This document shows, in pieces, positions 44,101-54,300 of a stretch of 64,000 bases of DNA. Where the stretch lies: NCBI RefSeq assembly GCF_003268635.1, contig NZ_CP029639.1, positions 879,501 to 943,500 of the forward strand, written 5' to 3'. The notes under the pieces are model-generated. The model had not been told where the DNA came from. It saw only the letters and a program-made list of their open reading frames with translations, and did not search any database. Position 1 is the stretch's first letter; each line of letters opens with the position of its first letter. The DNA comes from Paenibacillus sp. DCT19 (GTDB lineage: Bacteria; Bacillota; Bacilli; Paenibacillales; Paenibacillaceae). Both the position numbers and the translations under genes were made by a program.

Positions 44101-47100
44101 GGTGGGGGCAGATTTCTACTATAAGATGGCCAAGCGCTACTCGGTTAGCTTGCGCGTATTGAGTTTCAGTGGTTCGAGCAATACGGTCAGCTTGCCGGGA
44201 GACGGAGATTACCAATTTACCTTCTATGTGATGGGGACGATCGGTTTACGAGCTGGTATTCATATGGAGGTCAAAGCGGGGATTGGAAGCGTCAAGTTGA
44301 ATAGTATCGGGCTTGCTGTAGAACCCGGTGTGTATGTGAATCTGTGGGGCTACTTCTATTATCAACTGAAGAATATTAGCGGGGTGAAGACCACCAAGTC
44401 TTTAGGCGCCTTATTCGTGGAGATCGGCATCTATCTGGAGGTCGAACTCGGTGCTCAATTAGGTGATGGAGCGCTCTCGGGCGGCGTGGAGCTGGTCGAT
44501 GAAGAGTGGCCATTGTATACGATTGGGGAACCGGAAAACGTCTATGACTTCGCCTATCCGCAGGATAAGTCGCTCAGATTAAACTTGGCCGGTTCCGCGT
44601 CATCCATCGCTGTACCGGAGTTGTGGCTTACGATGAGTACGCTTGATTTGACTACAGGCGATACCGATACCCAAGCGTATGATGCCGCGAAGTTCGATAT
44701 TCAATTGGACAATGCGAATTTCAAATATAACGAGGCTGACGGGAAGATCGAAGTGGTGGACAAGAACATTCAGGTGAGTGATGGCAATCTGATCATCACT
44801 TGGAAGGGGGCACCGCTGTCGTTCACATCCGATCCGCTCAAACGCACAATCCCGTTGAGCTGGCTCGCCAGAGTGGGTGACTATATCCTTCAACTTGATC
44901 CGCAGAATGGTGGAGTAACCGATATTGTCGCGGCTCGTTATAACGCGCCGATCAGCGTGGTCACCCCGGTATATCCGGGATATACCTTTGATGGCTGGTA
45001 TACGGCTGCTTCCGGCGGCACGAAGGTGACGATTCCGAGCCGTATGGCTGCAGAGGATCGGAAACTGTACGCACACTGGACTGCGAACACGGACACGCCA
45101 TATACGGTTGAACATTATGTGTTAGATCCGAACAGCAGGACAGCGGCCCCGCCTGTAGATACGGAGAATTTGACCGGAACAACGGACACGGAGATTCGAA
45201 TCAGCTCCGATAGGTTTAAGGAACAAGGCTATGAGAACGGAACGGTAAGCGGCGTATTGATCAAGGGCGACGGCTCGACGGTCGTCAGGGTTAATTACTC
45301 TCCGGCGAATCGAAAGATGACGTTCGCTGGGGGTTATGCGGGTGCGCCCAGCGTCTCGCTAACGGGAGCAGCCGGCAAGAACATCGCTGCTCGTATACCG
45401 GTGCCGACAAGATCAGGATATACGTTTGCCGGTTGGTCGCCAGATATTCCAAGCACAATGCCGATTGAGGATACCACCTATACAGCGAAGTGGACAGGGA
45501 GAGAGGATACGCCTTATCAGGTCGCATACTTGTTGCAAAACATTGGCAGTGACACCTATACGGTTGCGAATACGGAATCGTATCGTGGAGCTACCAATAC
45601 GGAGGTAACGCTGGAGAATGTAATTCCAAGATCCTATCCAGGGTTTGAATTCGATGAGACTATTCCGGGAACGGTGTTGAAGAGCGAAATCACAAGCAAC
45701 GGTAAAACGGTGCTGAAGCTGTACTACAAGCGCGATGTCCACACCTTGACGGTTGATTACAACGGCTCCGGCCAGGAGACCAAAGTTGTTGAAGTCCCGT
45801 TAGGAGCTACGACGCAGCTCTACCTGGGTACACCGACATGGCAGGGAAATACCTTTACGGGTTGGTCGCCAACGCCTCCGACTACAATGCCTGCGGAAGA
45901 TGTTCAGTTTACCGCTCAGTGGACGACGAATGCTTACACGGTGAACTTCAACAGCAATGGCGGATCGGAAGAAGTACCTAGCCAGACAGTAGGATATGGC
46001 AGTATGGTCAACGCCCCGATTGAACCAACGAAGGAAGGCTATGTATTCGGAGGTTGGTACAATGGCAGCGATCTGACGAACCTCTACGACTTCGCGGTAC
46101 CTGTTACGGGTGACCTTATGTTGTATGCGAAGTGGCTGATCCCTTACACAATAAGCTTCGAGAGTAATGAAGGGTCGGTAGTAGATGCCCAAACAGTGAA
46201 TGAAGGAACCAAGGCTATGGCACCTGTCGCCCCAGAGCGGGAAGGCTATGTGTTTAGCGGCTGGTACAGCGAAAGCGAATTAATGAATGCCTACGATTTC
46301 ACTTCTATGGTGGTAACGGGAGACCTGACTTTGTACGCGAAGTGGACGGTTTATGTACCGAATACGTACACTGTAATTTTTGAGAGTAACGGCGGATCGG
46401 CGGTCACAGAACAGACGGTGAATGAAGGTGCCGTGGCTACTGCTCCTGGTGCTCCGATGCTGGAAGGATATACGTTCAATGGCTGGTACAGCGATAGCGA
46501 ATTGACGAGTCCTTATGGTTTCACGGAAGGTGTAATGGCGAATGTGATGCTGTACGCGAAGTGGACGAAGAACAGCTACACAGTGAGCTTCAACAGTAAC
46601 AACGGATCCTCGGTGAGCAGTCAGTCCGTGAGTGAGGGAGACACGGCAATAGTTCCTGACGCGCCGACGCGTGCAGGGCATGTATTTAACGGTTGGTATA
46701 GCGAAGCTAGTCTGAATGAAGCCTACAGCTTCACGACACCCGTGATGACTAACCTCACATTGTATGCGAAGTGGACGGCGATCTACACGGTGAGCTTCAA
46801 CAGTAACGGCGGAACGCCGGTGGCTGACCAGACGATGGAAAGTGGCGGCAATGCTACGACGCCTGCCGTACCGACGAGGGACGGATACACATTCAACGGT
46901 TGGTACAGCGATACTGGATTGAATGAAGCCTACAGCTTCACGACATCGGTGATGGGTAATCTCACGCTGTACGCAAAATGGACATTTAACAGCCACACGG
47001 TGAGCTTCGACAGTAACGGTGGGGCAGCCGTCGCCAGTCAAGTGGTCGTTCCTAACGGCAAAGCTGTGGCACCTGCTGCACTGAAATGGGCGGGCTACCG

Positions 47101-48316
47101 ATTTGATGGTTGGTACAGCGATCGTGATCTGGAGAACGTCTATGACTTCGAGGCGCCAGTGACGGCAGACATCGAGCTGTTCGCGAAGTGGACAATGACA
47201 TCTTGGCTGCAAGTGGGCGACGAGCTGGAATTGAATAGTAAGTCCAATATCGTCTTCGACAGTCAAGGGACGCCTTACATGGCTTATATAAAGGACAGTA
47301 ACGAAGTATTTGTGGTGCAATATAAGGGAGGCACGTGGCAGCCCGTTGGCAATCAAAGCGATCTTGATAAAGCGGGAGGATTGGGGAGCTCAGCTATATC
47401 GCTCGGAATAGACAGCAAGGACAAGATTTATGTTGCCTATAAGGATAGCTCAGGTAAAGTAAGCTTTAAAAATTACAATGATGAACATAAGTGGTGGAGA
47501 CCAGTATATACTATCACTGATTTCAGTTGGAATGATGGAAAGAGCAGCAGAAAAGTGGATAAAGTTAATGATAGCTTTTTCATTACCTTCGATAAGGATG
47601 ATAATCCTCTTCTGATGTTTAGAGGTGTTTTGGACGGTAATGCTGCAGAACCATCAATGCTCATGTCATGGAGGTTTTATAAAGATAGGGGACGGGTACA
47701 AGAAGCGAGGGTACAGGCATTCGCAGGTCTAAGAGCATTCCTCGCACCGTTACCAAACAACGGTATGTATTTGTTTGCTCCATCTCGTGTATCCTCTACT
47801 AATCTGGCATTAGGATATAGCTTACCAGATAGCTCATCTGGACAGGATAAATTTTGGAAATTATTAGATCCGAAACAATATCCATATCCAACATCTGCAA
47901 ATATGGATGCTGCATCCGCGCTTGATCCGTCTGGTGTACCTTATATGATCTATCTCAGCAGCTCCAACGTTGTTGAGATGTGGAAATATCCGCACACCAT
48001 TCCTTCAGAAGATGCAGCATGGGAGAAGGTGAGTGCTACTCCCGAATTCTCGGTCGGTTCGTCTAAAGAAGGAAGCATAGATATGGCCTTTGACAGCGAA
48101 GGCACGCCTTACGTTGCTTATCGAGATGCTGCAAATGGCAACAGGGTGACTGTGATGAAATACGAGAATATGGGTTGGAGACCAGTAGGGTCTGCCGGAT
48201 TCTCCAATGATGACGCTCTTGGGCTAGATATTTTCATAGACAGCACCGACCACATTTATGTGAATTATAAGAAACAAGGTAAAATGACTATGATGAAGTA
48301 TGATCCAAATTTGTAA
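41162..48316 (+). CDS. Giant SLH-anchored surface protein with InlB B-type repeats
   Basis: This secreted 2384-residue protein has a signal peptide (about residues 1-42, cut after AQSAAAA) and three S-layer-homology domains (about 57-110, 118-175, 187-240) that bind pyruvylated cell-wall polymer. A Pro/Thr linker of TPTP type lies at about 245-295. One InlB-type B repeat follows (about 300-370, NGGTAIAAQTVRKG, GYIFQGWF), then a long unrecognised middle, then a C-terminal row of at least six more B repeats (about 1590-2010), each of form VSFNSNGG-x-GYTFNGWYS-x-LTLYAKW. The last about 370 residues look like a beta-propeller (FDSQGTPYMAY, FDSEGTPYVAY). The ATG has GAGGGGATGA upstream. It is likely an adhesin or substrate-binding surface protein. 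Confidence 0.9.
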   Translation: MKVKKAIRQGWKVSRQILMWMMVISLLVSAVPLFPAQSAAAAELPMQQTTVTKSSGFQDVNPTDWFYDAVVHVQEKGIFSGTDASTFSPKGTMTRAMYVTALGRMAGVDTGAYSTSSFADVQVGSWYAPYVEWAVKQGITDGTGGGKYSPNATVSREQMATMTLRYFESEQIPYQTENVVTTKPGDLADVSPWATDAVVMLWQAVVFTGDQKGNFNPRAQATRAEAAVLFMRNNAVVEAWKQHNPTPVTPAPEPTPPVTPTPTPAPGTTPTVTPTPTPGGGNNGGETPGDNGGNPGTGSTAYTLTFESNGGTAIAAQTVRKGQVLNNLPAPTKEGYIFQGWFTDSDFSLIFAEGSTLTEDMKLYAKYTDSVNNAVQSTPSYAVLDVAPNFTVTVQDASSSLTVSEVKAGMTFTDTADPDFAGVEVTGGNGVFTVASAAEDGKFVEGNTYQLELTNDKLSFQGQDETTSIYVFSVAKQEVIDIPLNPDMIYLPFTDVTDMILNGEAVGSPSIPVVSTTVGGSENALAEANASSGTFVYSGNTVIQVGDTVAIYQGVRPDLRTLETTGAEDGDVAYVQITEVDGSTYTYDHADTKQVLLKPDVLPVSVQADTDGDPNNNSITVEHTQMNYSDSLYEPFGLDELTTVDVGDFIGFYEGNFAEEGSQVVSYGRITSITPVAEMDVITYTDATIEDIENVFNIYQKQAIDGEDLLSEEQIAELEEQIEQQAIASGFVNQAADYLSDLAMETKDIRDLKEIQQIKAQSSLASGKSSRVSVENLTVVASLGTNLKNINGRSSGVSATLQVGADIVVNINEDSDLVIHMTSTFVQEMSLDLGINGDMQGHWLKKWGIPYWYSIDDYVITANLDAYSYTGMNITAEIALVEHDKLNDALNDWLGEKNAGRLGKVQDIATQIKAVMAGVQDTAVDAESLKEKYQEMLEQDTEWVPLIKKELFEKSVRVALGIVEVKFEAEFVVSAQVNLTVGADFYYKMAKRYSVSLRVLSFSGSSNTVSLPGDGDYQFTFYVMGTIGLRAGIHMEVKAGIGSVKLNSIGLAVEPGVYVNLWGYFYYQLKNISGVKTTKSLGALFVEIGIYLEVELGAQLGDGALSGGVELVDEEWPLYTIGEPENVYDFAYPQDKSLRLNLAGSASSIAVPELWLTMSTLDLTTGDTDTQAYDAAKFDIQLDNANFKYNEADGKIEVVDKNIQVSDGNLIITWKGAPLSFTSDPLKRTIPLSWLARVGDYILQLDPQNGGVTDIVAARYNAPISVVTPVYPGYTFDGWYTAASGGTKVTIPSRMAAEDRKLYAHWTANTDTPYTVEHYVLDPNSRTAAPPVDTENLTGTTDTEIRISSDRFKEQGYENGTVSGVLIKGDGSTVVRVNYSPANRKMTFAGGYAGAPSVSLTGAAGKNIAARIPVPTRSGYTFAGWSPDIPSTMPIEDTTYTAKWTGREDTPYQVAYLLQNIGSDTYTVANTESYRGATNTEVTLENVIPRSYPGFEFDETIPGTVLKSEITSNGKTVLKLYYKRDVHTLTVDYNGSGQETKVVEVPLGATTQLYLGTPTWQGNTFTGWSPTPPTTMPAEDVQFTAQWTTNAYTVNFNSNGGSEEVPSQTVGYGSMVNAPIEPTKEGYVFGGWYNGSDLTNLYDFAVPVTGDLMLYAKWLIPYTISFESNEGSVVDAQTVNEGTKAMAPVAPEREGYVFSGWYSESELMNAYDFTSMVVTGDLTLYAKWTVYVPNTYTVIFESNGGSAVTEQTVNEGAVATAPGAPMLEGYTFNGWYSDSELTSPYGFTEGVMANVMLYAKWTKNSYTVSFNSNNGSSVSSQSVSEGDTAIVPDAPTRAGHVFNGWYSEASLNEAYSFTTPVMTNLTLYAKWTAIYTVSFNSNGGTPVADQTMESGGNATTPAVPTRDGYTFNGWYSDTGLNEAYSFTTSVMGNLTLYAKWTFNSHTVSFDSNGGAAVASQVVVPNGKAVAPAALKWAGYRFDGWYSDRDLENVYDFEAPVTADIELFAKWTMTSWLQVGDELELNSKSNIVFDSQGTPYMAYIKDSNEVFVVQYKGGTWQPVGNQSDLDKAGGLGSSAISLGIDSKDKIYVAYKDSSGKVSFKNYNDEHKWWRPVYTITDFSWNDGKSSRKVDKVNDSFFITFDKDDNPLLMFRGVLDGNAAEPSMLMSWRFYKDRGRVQEARVQAFAGLRAFLAPLPNNGMYLFAPSRVSSTNLALGYSLPDSSSGQDKFWKLLDPKQYPYPTSANMDAASALDPSGVPYMIYLSSSNVVEMWKYPHTIPSEDAAWEKVSATPEFSVGSSKEGSIDMAFDSEGTPYVAYRDAANGNRVTVMKYENMGWRPVGSAGFSNDDALGLDIFIDSTDHIYVNYKKQGKMTMMKYDPNL

Positions 48317-48344
48317 TAATATTAATAGAGCAGACTAGCTAGCA

Positions 48345-48381
48345 GAACAGCCTACTCCCTATTGGGAGCAGGCTGTTCTTT
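48345..48381 (+). terminator. Terminator of the surface-protein gene
   Basis: GAACAGCCT-A-CTCCC pairs with GGGAG-C-AGGCTGTTC on a TATT loop with one internal mismatch, followed by TTT. Confidence 0.85.
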
Positions 48382-48559
48382 GCATGCGCTCAGCATGGGC
48401 GATAACTTGGCGTATGAGATTGAGCGCAAGCTTACGGAACGCTCGCCGAAAGAGCGCTGTGACGAAAAGCAGAAACAAAGTGTTTCTGCACAGCTAACAT
48501 AAATATACTGAAGCATAAGATCAAATAGTGTAGATATTTAATAACAAAATAGCAGAAGA

Positions 48560-48608
48560 AGGAGCTGTCCCAAAAGCCATAGACATGGCTGGGACAGCTC
48601 TTTTTTTG
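48560..48608 (+). terminator. Strong orphan terminator in the 48382-48739 gap
   Basis: GAGCTGTCCCA and TGGGACAGCTC form a perfect 11-bp stem with an inner AGCCAT/ATGGCT helix, followed by seven T. No open frame ends nearby. It may end a short non-coding transcript from about 48400-48560 or be a dispersed repeat. Confidence 0.7.
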
Positions 48609-48739
48609 CATTAGCAAGATAAGGGATCTAGCATCAAATATGAGTCGAATCTATATTCTCTCTAGAGCGACTTGTTACCTACTCTGGATTACTGCGTATA
48701 AGAGGAGAACTTTATTTTTTCAAATGCAGGAGGTGTCCC

Positions 48740-50605
48740 GTGGCATTTATTCAACTGAAATGTCCGAATTGCAATGGTAAGATAGAACCAAAAGGGGAAA
48801 GGTTGTTCAAATGTCCATTCTGTGAAACGGAACTGCTACTCCAAGAGAATAACGTATACCATGTAGATCAATCGGTTCACCATTATCACGGGACAGCTGT
48901 TCCAACCAGACCTGTCAGGTCAAAACCAAAACGGAACGGCTTGCTAGCGGGTTTGTTGGTTCTTGCTCTTTCCGTCTATTTTATATGGATTTTCGCCAAT
49001 CAGGGAAGTGGAGGAGGGGTAAGCCAATCTCATGTTGTACGAACAGAGCCTGAAAGCGAGGTGCTGCAACTCTTCTTGAGAGACATCTTTGATAAGACGG
49101 AGACTGCGCCGTCGTCAGAGGAACTTGCTAGCATTCGGTTTTTATCCGTGGATAAAGTGGATGACCGATGGCGGTTCAGGTACAGCTTCGACGATCCCTT
49201 CACAAACGAGCAGCCAGAATGGAAAGAATATGTCGTGACAGATAAAGTGCTGAATACCCAGCGAATGGAGCAGAAGGACTTCGAAGCGTTTTCGGGTCTG
49301 ACGGGGCTGGACTTAAATGGGGAGTATGAAATAACCCAGACGAGAGACATGAGCTTCAGTCATATGAAGAATTTGAAAAGTTATTCGTCTGGCTTCAACG
49401 AATCGTTCCATGTATTCGCCTCTTATTTCGGTGACAAGAGCCGCATTCAGCAATTAACGACTCAGATACGCAGCAATGAAGAAATGGCGCAATTGCTTGA
49501 ATTTTCTAATCTGCAGAATTTAAGCATTACATACGTTGATGAATCGGTTACCGATTTTCAATTACTGCAGCAGCTACCGCTACATTCACTTGCGATTACA
49601 ACAATAGACGATCTGGGCTGGTTGTCCACGCTTCCTTCTCTGGAATCATTAAGCATTGGCACCAGTGAAGCGACTGACTTCAGCAGTCTGTATGCACTCA
49701 GCCAGATGCGAGAGTTAACGTTTGACAACGTGCGGAATTTGAGGACGCTCGATTTTGTAGCCAGCATGCCTAAGCTTCATACTCTGGATGTAAATCAGGT
49801 CAGCCTTGTTAGTCTGGAGCCATTGCGGAATAAAGCGTCACTCAGCAAGCTGAGGCTTGCGGATGCAGGAGCACAGGAGACACTGCAAGTAATCAACAGC
49901 CTGAGTTCGTTGTCTTCGCTTGCGGTTTCTGGTTACTACAGCACGGCGCCAGAGCTTAATCTTCCCCGCGTAACGGAATTGGTGCTGCCTTCCTCATTCG
50001 TGCCGCTCCTTCATGCACCCGCGGTTCGTCAATTAACCGTTAATCTGAACAGCGGGGGAATCAGCGGCAGTGATGTGATACGGTTCCCGCAGCTGTCGGA
50101 GCTTTCATTGCTGGAATCAGGAAGCTTTACTCAGGTGAAGGCGTTGAATCGGCTGCCGAAGCTGCGAATATTGAAAGCTAACGAGACATCCTTTTACGGG
50201 GAAACGCGGGAACTGTTTCAACTATCGAATCTTACAGCACTTGAATGTTTGGAGTGTACGTTCCAGCTGGAGGGGGAGGCTCCTTTCAATAACCGCGTAC
50301 TGGAGCAATTGAATCTAACTAACTCGTATTTCTCACTCGATAACAATCATGTTGAGGATTTGGAACGGATAACGCCCTACCTGACAGGTTTAACAGGAAT
50401 ACGTTCCTTTACTCTACAGGACAGTTCCATCCAAACGCTTGATTTCGTAAAACGCTGGAAACAACTGGAGATTCTGCACGTAGAGAATAATGCGATATCC
50501 AATCTCAGCCCGCTAAGCGCGCTTACCTCGTTAAGAAAGGTCTACATCACGGGTAATCCAGTTCAGAACAAGACGATCTTGGGGGACAGAATTGCTGTCT
50601 ATTAG
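48740..50605 (+). CDS. Zinc-ribbon, single-span membrane protein with leucine-rich repeat domain
   Basis: This 621-residue protein starts with a zinc ribbon (CPNCNGKIEPKGERLFKCPFCE, two CxxC pairs), then His-rich NVYHVDQSVHHYHG and one transmembrane helix (about 69-85). A large domain follows with irregular leucine-rich repeats (from about 190, for example LHSLAITTIDDLGWLSTLPSLESLSIGT and LEILHVENNAISNLSPLSALTSLRKVYITGN). The zinc ribbon would be cytoplasmic and the repeats outside. It probably serves protein-protein interaction at the surface. The GTG start has AGGAGGTG at good spacing. It is monocistronic. Confidence 0.8.
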   Translation: MAFIQLKCPNCNGKIEPKGERLFKCPFCETELLLQENNVYHVDQSVHHYHGTAVPTRPVRSKPKRNGLLAGLLVLALSVYFIWIFANQGSGGGVSQSHVVRTEPESEVLQLFLRDIFDKTETAPSSEELASIRFLSVDKVDDRWRFRYSFDDPFTNEQPEWKEYVVTDKVLNTQRMEQKDFEAFSGLTGLDLNGEYEITQTRDMSFSHMKNLKSYSSGFNESFHVFASYFGDKSRIQQLTTQIRSNEEMAQLLEFSNLQNLSITYVDESVTDFQLLQQLPLHSLAITTIDDLGWLSTLPSLESLSIGTSEATDFSSLYALSQMRELTFDNVRNLRTLDFVASMPKLHTLDVNQVSLVSLEPLRNKASLSKLRLADAGAQETLQVINSLSSLSSLAVSGYYSTAPELNLPRVTELVLPSSFVPLLHAPAVRQLTVNLNSGGISGSDVIRFPQLSELSLLESGSFTQVKALNRLPKLRILKANETSFYGETRELFQLSNLTALECLECTFQLEGEAPFNNRVLEQLNLTNSYFSLDNNHVEDLERITPYLTGLTGIRSFTLQDSSIQTLDFVKRWKQLEILHVENNAISNLSPLSALTSLRKVYITGNPVQNKTILGDRIAVY

Positions 50606-50658
50606 GCTATATTAGGCTGTGCAAGTCACTGGAAGTTTAGTTTTATGCGTTTATGTAG

Positions 50659-50696
50659 AAACCCGGACTGGCATGGGAGCCTGATCCGGGTTTTTG
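50659..50696 (+). terminator. Terminator after the LRR membrane protein
   Basis: AAACCCGGA and TCCGGGTTT form a 9-bp stem across a 17-base loop, followed by T. The hairpin is symmetric but lies 26 bases before the end of the minus-strand gene, so it may serve both. Confidence 0.75.
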
Positions 50697-50721
50697 TCTG
50701 TTAGCAAGATTCTCTGTCCCA

Positions 50722-50928
50722 TCAATCCATTGCAAAATGTACAACGGCACTATATAACATCTTGTTGAGAATTGGGTGGTACGTCACTTGATGCTGAACG
50801 TGTTTCACTCGCAGCATCAGCGCTTTGTTGATTCCGATTCGGTCTTCAATCGTACGCTCCAGTTCATTGAAGTCGTAAGCCTGCAACCATTCGACTTTGT
50901 CTTTGATCATATCCAGTGAAATTTCCAT
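50722..50928 (-). CDS. DUF2536-like small protein
   Basis: This 68-residue protein (ISLDMIKDKVEWLQAYDFNELERTIEDRI, NKALMLRVKHVQHQVTYHP, YSAVVHF) matches what I recall of the Bacillales DUF2536 (YrzA-like) family of unknown function. It is soluble and acidic. GGAGGAGG lies about 14 bases upstream of the ATG, rather far. The gene is convergent to the LRR gene. Confidence 0.7.
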   Translation of the reverse strand: MEISLDMIKDKVEWLQAYDFNELERTIEDRIGINKALMLRVKHVQHQVTYHPILNKMLYSAVVHFAMD

Positions 50929-51089
50929 ATATCTTCAGGCGCCTCCTCCAAATTTTAATTTGCAGGTTAAGAGCCTGCCGAGCTTCATTGTAGAGCAGCT
51001 TCTGCAGTTCGACAAGAGTAATGATACAAAAAGTGAACGACAGAAACTAGCAGTGTGAGAATCACGTTATCGCTGAAAATGAAAAGAAT

Positions 51090-51221
51090 CTAATGAGACA
51101 AAGCCACCAGCCCGATAAATATATAAATCATCATCAAATGTGAACATCCATATTCGCAAAGGTAATCAGGGTGTCTCTGCTGAACCAAATATTGGACGAA
51201 GAGAATATACATGAGAAGCAT
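51090..51221 (-). CDS. Possible 43-residue membrane peptide
   Basis: On the minus strand ATG 51221 opens a 43-codon frame (MLLMYILFVQYLVQQRHPDYLCEYG... and a second hydrophobic stretch MMIYIFIGLVAL). The pattern, hydrophobic-loop with two Cys-hydrophobic, looks like a real small two-helix membrane protein. There is no evident ribosome site at this ATG and the start could lie further upstream. It is the only coding signal I see in 50929-51280. Confidence 0.3.
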   Translation of the reverse strand: MLLMYILFVQYLVQQRHPDYLCEYGCSHLMMIYIFIGLVALSH

Positions 51222-51280
51222 TACAATCAGATGAACGAGATGTACGTGTTCAGCTTGGAACAGAATTAGAGGAGGAAACT

Positions 51281-51337
51281 ATGTTACTAGTTCAACAAAC
51301 GATGGAAAGACAGAGTGCACATCCCAATGAGTCGTAA
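51281..51337 (+). CDS. 18-residue upstream peptide overlapping the kinase start
   Basis: AGAGGAGGAAACTATG is an excellent start region at 51281. It opens an 18-codon frame (MLLVQQTMERQSAHPNES) whose stop at 51335-51337 overlaps the kinase ATG at 51327. The kinase gene itself lacks a good ribosome site, so translation is probably handed over from this leader. Confidence 0.45.
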   Translation: MLLVQQTMERQSAHPNES

Positions 51338-54300
51338 AATCATTGCGACGCTTATTACAATAGCGATGCTGTTCGCCACTTACGGGTTATTGCTGACATA
51401 TTTCACAGTGAATAAAAAAACGATGCCCATTGCAACGAATGGAACGATGGACTTGACTAATTGGGCATTTGAAGAGAACGGTGTCGTTCGGTTGGATGGA
51501 CAATGGGAGTTTTATCCCCATCGGCTTCTCTTCAGCCGCCCACTGGATTCAGAGAGTATAGGAGATCAGGAACCTTCATTGATTCAAGTACCTGGTTATT
51601 GGGCCAAACAGATGGACACGTTGGGCGTGGCAACATACCGGCTGAGAGTTCTAATAGATGATGACAGTGTCGTCTATGGGATCAAAACGGCAGCCGTTCT
51701 AATCTCTAACAGGCTTATCGTTAATGGTCAAGTCGTAGGCTCCAGCGGAGATCCTAATCTGGCAGAGGATTATCGGGCGCTTAATAAGCCTTATGTTAGC
51801 TACTTCACATTAAAACAGGGTTGGAACGACATTCTCGTCGAGGTCGCCAATCATGAATTTCGCGTTGCAAGTGGAATTGGTGAATCAATTCATTTTGGTA
51901 AGGCTGATCAGATTTCAAGAATTCGGGATCTTGCGACTGCACATGACTGGGTGGTATTGACCGCTTTTCTGATCATGGGACTTTATTTTATCGGGTTATT
52001 CTCTCAGCGGAGGAATGATCTTTCTCTTGTCGTATTTGGACTTGTCTGTCTTTTTATCGCAGCGTTTACAAGTGTCAGTGGCGAGAGGGTGCTGTTTGAT
52101 GTGATTGGGCCGTTCCCATTCTGGCTCTATTTCCGGATTCAAATGGTGGTGACAGTCGGAGTCGGAATAGGCTTTTTCCTGTATGTGTATACTGCATTCC
52201 GCCCTTACAGTCACAAATGGCTTACGAAAGGAGGCTTGGTTACAGGGACATGTCTACTCCTCCTGCATCTAGGCTTTGCTACGCAGCTTACAACAGGACT
52301 GTTACGTCTTGTGACGTCACTATATGTCACGTTAGCTTTGCTGTACGCAACATATGTGTTTGTTCACGCAGTTCTACATAAGGTAGCCGGTAGTTGGTAT
52401 CTTGCCGTGGCGGCTATGGCGTTGAACGCAATGATCCTGAACCAGAACTTGAACGTATATTTTGGAGTACCCATCTATTCGTTGGCACCCGTTGAGCCAT
52501 TTCTTGTGCTCCTCATGCTTGCGCTATTGATGTCGCTTCGCTTTTCCAATGCTTTTCAGCGGATTGAAGAGCTTTCCGAGCAACTGCTGGAGACAGACAA
52601 ACACAAGGATGATTTTCTTGCGCGTACCTCGCATGAATTCAAGACGCCTCTGCACGGCGTGATAAACATATCCCGATCCATGCTTGATGATGTTGCTAAT
52701 CCGGTTACAGCTGGGCAGCGAGAAAAGCTTCAGTTAATGATTGAGGTCACCCGAAAGCTGTCTCAGCTCGTCTATGACATTCTGGACTTGTCCAAACTGA
52801 AACAGGGAGAATTCAGGATCGTGCTTGCACCAGTGGATGTGCGTTCTGTCGTGGAGATTCAGATCCGTTTCTACGCCTATCTCTGCACAGAGAAGGATAT
52901 TCAACTCATCAACCAGATTCCGGCGGACTTACCTCTCGCGCAAGCTGATGAAAATCGGATAAGCCAAGTCATCAGTAATTTGCTTGATAACGCGATCAAG
53001 CACACGGAGCATGGAACGATTGTTGTCACTGGAAAAGAACACGGAGGGTTGCTCCAATTCGAAGTTAGGGACACAGGTGCAGGCATTGACCCGGAGAATC
53101 TGCCGCATATTTACGAGCCGTTCAAATCCACGGAGGAAACACGGAAACGCGGCTTCGGGCTTGGGCTGCCAATTGCGAAGCAACTGATTGATCTGCAAGG
53201 AGGTGAGCTTGCTGTAATGTCTACGTTGGGAGTTGGCACAACCTTTACATTTACACTGCCGATGGCATTACAACATAGCGACCCATGGGTTCCTTCATCC
53301 ACATCCTATGCTCATCCTTTGGAAAAGGAATATTCATTCTCGACGCCTTATATTATGAATCCCGAAGGCCACCGTACGGTATTAATCGTCGACGATCAGT
53401 ATGTGAATCTAAAGGTATTGCTGGATGCGTTGCAATCGCTCAATTATCGTGTTATTGCAGTCAAGGATGGATATGAGGCGCTTGAACAGATCGACCAGCC
53501 GGGTAGAATTGATCTGGTCATTCTTGATCTGATGATGCCTGGTATGTCTGGATACGAAGTATGTCTTGAAATTCGCAAGCGTTACTCACTGCTGGACTTG
53601 CCTGTGCTTATGGTAACAGCAGCGTTGCAACCGCAGGATAAAGTGGCGGCATTCCAGGTGGGAGCCAACGATTATTTACCCAAGCCATTTGACCTGGAAG
53701 AACTGAAGGCTCGAATTGGAAGCTTGCTTGCCATGAAGGAATCGCTGGGACGGGCGGTACATATGGAAGTGGCGTTCCTTCAATCACAGATCAAGCCACA
53801 CTTTCTATATAATGTCCTCAATAGTATCGTTTCTTCTAGTTATACAGATGTGGAGCTTGCAAGGAACATGATTATTGCATTAGCAGATTACTTACGTGGA
53901 AGCTTCCGGTTCAGCAATACGGATGAACGTATTGAATTTGATGAAGAGTTCCAGCTTATTCAAACGTATGTGGAGATTGAGCAAGCAAGGTTCGGGGATC
54001 GGATCTGCTTCAAATATGATATTCCTGAAGCGGCTTATCGCTCGAAGATGCCGCCGCTGCTGTTGCAGCCGTTGGTTGAAAATGCAATTCGCCACGGCAT
54101 CGGAGCTCGAAATGAAGGCGGAACGGTAAAATTGAAAGCAGAGAGATATGAGGATTATTGGTTATTCACTGTAACTGATGATGGAGTCGGCATTTCTCCT
54201 GAACGAATAGACCTGCTTTTGGAACAAAATGAATCGAATGTTGAGCACGGAGTAGGCTTGCGGAATATCAATAAGCGACTGAGATTTGAATACGGAACTT

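Noticed and set aside
46280..47356. 358-residue open frame on the minus strand inside the surface-protein gene
   Set aside because: It is the antisense of the tandem B repeats. It has no ribosome site or family motif, and the plus-strand protein is clear.
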